The notes under the pieces: generated by a model
The model's database searches: none
What the model was told of the DNA's origin: nothing
What the model saw: the letters and a program-made list of their open reading frames with translations, nothing else
Assembly (NCBI GenBank): GCA_945900935.1
Contig: CAMDKT010000343.1
Coordinates: 1-6,550, forward strand
Reading direction: 5' to 3'
Length of the DNA: 6,550 nucleotides
Source: Candidatus Sulfopaludibacter sp. SbA3
GTDB lineage: Bacteria > Acidobacteriota > Terriglobia > Bryobacterales > Bryobacteraceae
Made by a program: the position numbers and the translations under genes
Shown here: in pieces, positions 6,325-6,550 of the stretch
Layout: each line of letters begins with the position of its first letter
Numbering within the stretch: the stretch's first letter is position 1

Positions 6325-6550
6325 ATGAAAACTGCGACTCAACTCGAAGAAATCTTGTTCGACGATCCGGCGCTGACCACCTACGCCCTATTGGACGGAG
6401 CCTCCATTCCGGATTTGTTAGAGTACCTGGACAGCCTGCAGCCCGAGTACGTCTGCCTCTACCGAGGCGAACTCAAGGCAGGCATAGAGGAAGTGGCACC
6501 GTACTTGGTCCAGCTTGAGGAGGGGCACGCATTCACGCGATGGCTGCTGG
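6325..6550 (+). CDS. DUF4123 (Tap-like) type VI adaptor, N-terminal part (runs off right edge)
   Basis: The first 75 codons of a DUF4123 protein, a chaperone/adaptor that binds a specific effector and loads it on the tip of its neighbouring VgrG (Tap/TEC proteins). Seen: MKTATQLEEILFDDPALTTY, then ALLDGASIPDLLEYLDSLQP, YVCLYRGELKAGIEEVAPYL and LEEGHAFTRWLL. The YALLDGA opening, the CLYRGEL block, the AxVAPYLVxLE block and the FxxWLL end are the family signature. The start ATG at 6325 has only a weak purine stretch (GAAG, 6317-6320) upstream. A second ATG at 6315 opens a different frame without these motifs and is not the gene. It lies 43 bases after vgrG on the same strand, so cotranscription is likely, and in such modules the cargo effector gene usually comes next. 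The remainder, including the C-terminal effector-binding lobe, is outside the window. Confidence 0.9.
   Translation, partial: MKTATQLEEILFDDPALTTYALLDGASIPDLLEYLDSLQPEYVCLYRGELKAGIEEVAPYLVQLEEGHAFTRWLL

Noticed and set aside
5439..6326. 295-codon open frame antisense to the 3' half of vgrG
   Set aside because: It mirrors vgrG codons, is Gly/Val/Asp-rich without recognisable motifs, and the + strand frame has unambiguous VgrG domains.
6315..6518. 67-codon + strand frame starting at an ATG just after the hairpin
   Set aside because: Arg-rich and out of frame with the DUF4123 gene starting at 6325, whose family motifs are clear.

Overview
The window looks like chromosome from a GC-rich soil bacterium, most probably an acidobacterium of the Solibacter/Bryobacter type. 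This is an inference from protein style (gamma-glutamyltransferase variant, sugar-binding lipoprotein, di-heme peroxidase and a small secreted Cys/His protein) and not from a marker gene. No rRNA, tRNA, CRISPR array or intact mobile element was seen.

Left part (1-3185): a gamma-glutamyltransferase gene reads leftward out of the window (1-586, minus). Across an ~80-base divergent promoter region from it, a tight three-gene operon reads rightward: a small secreted Cys/His-rich protein of unknown function (667-1194), a di-heme cytochrome c peroxidase of the CcpA/MauG family (1210-2226), and a periplasmic sugar-type binding lipoprotein (2226-3185). The last two share one base (TAATG), so their translation is probably coupled. 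All four products carry export signals, so this part of the window encodes cell-envelope functions. The + strand is strongly C-rich here whichever way the genes point.

Middle (3186-4163): about 1 kb without an intact recognisable gene. It begins with the remains of a minus-strand VapBC-type toxin-antitoxin pair. The short antitoxin end overlaps the PIN-toxin start by ATGA, and the toxin is cut off after about 40 residues, exactly where the binding-protein gene ends. The rest (about 3590-4070) has only unconvincing overlapping ORFs, possibly a decayed gene, followed by an AT-rich leader. This looks like a scarred accessory junction.

Right part (4164-6550): a complete VgrG spike gene of a type VI secretion system with a C-terminal tail, then the first 75 codons of a DUF4123 (Tap-like) adaptor gene. 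VgrG plus DUF4123 is the normal start of an orphan effector module: the adaptor loads an effector, usually encoded next, onto the VgrG tail. The effector would lie just beyond the right edge. I found no clearly new system inside the window. The best leads are that unseen effector, the truncated toxin-antitoxin junction, and the uncharacterised Cys/His protein joined to the peroxidase.
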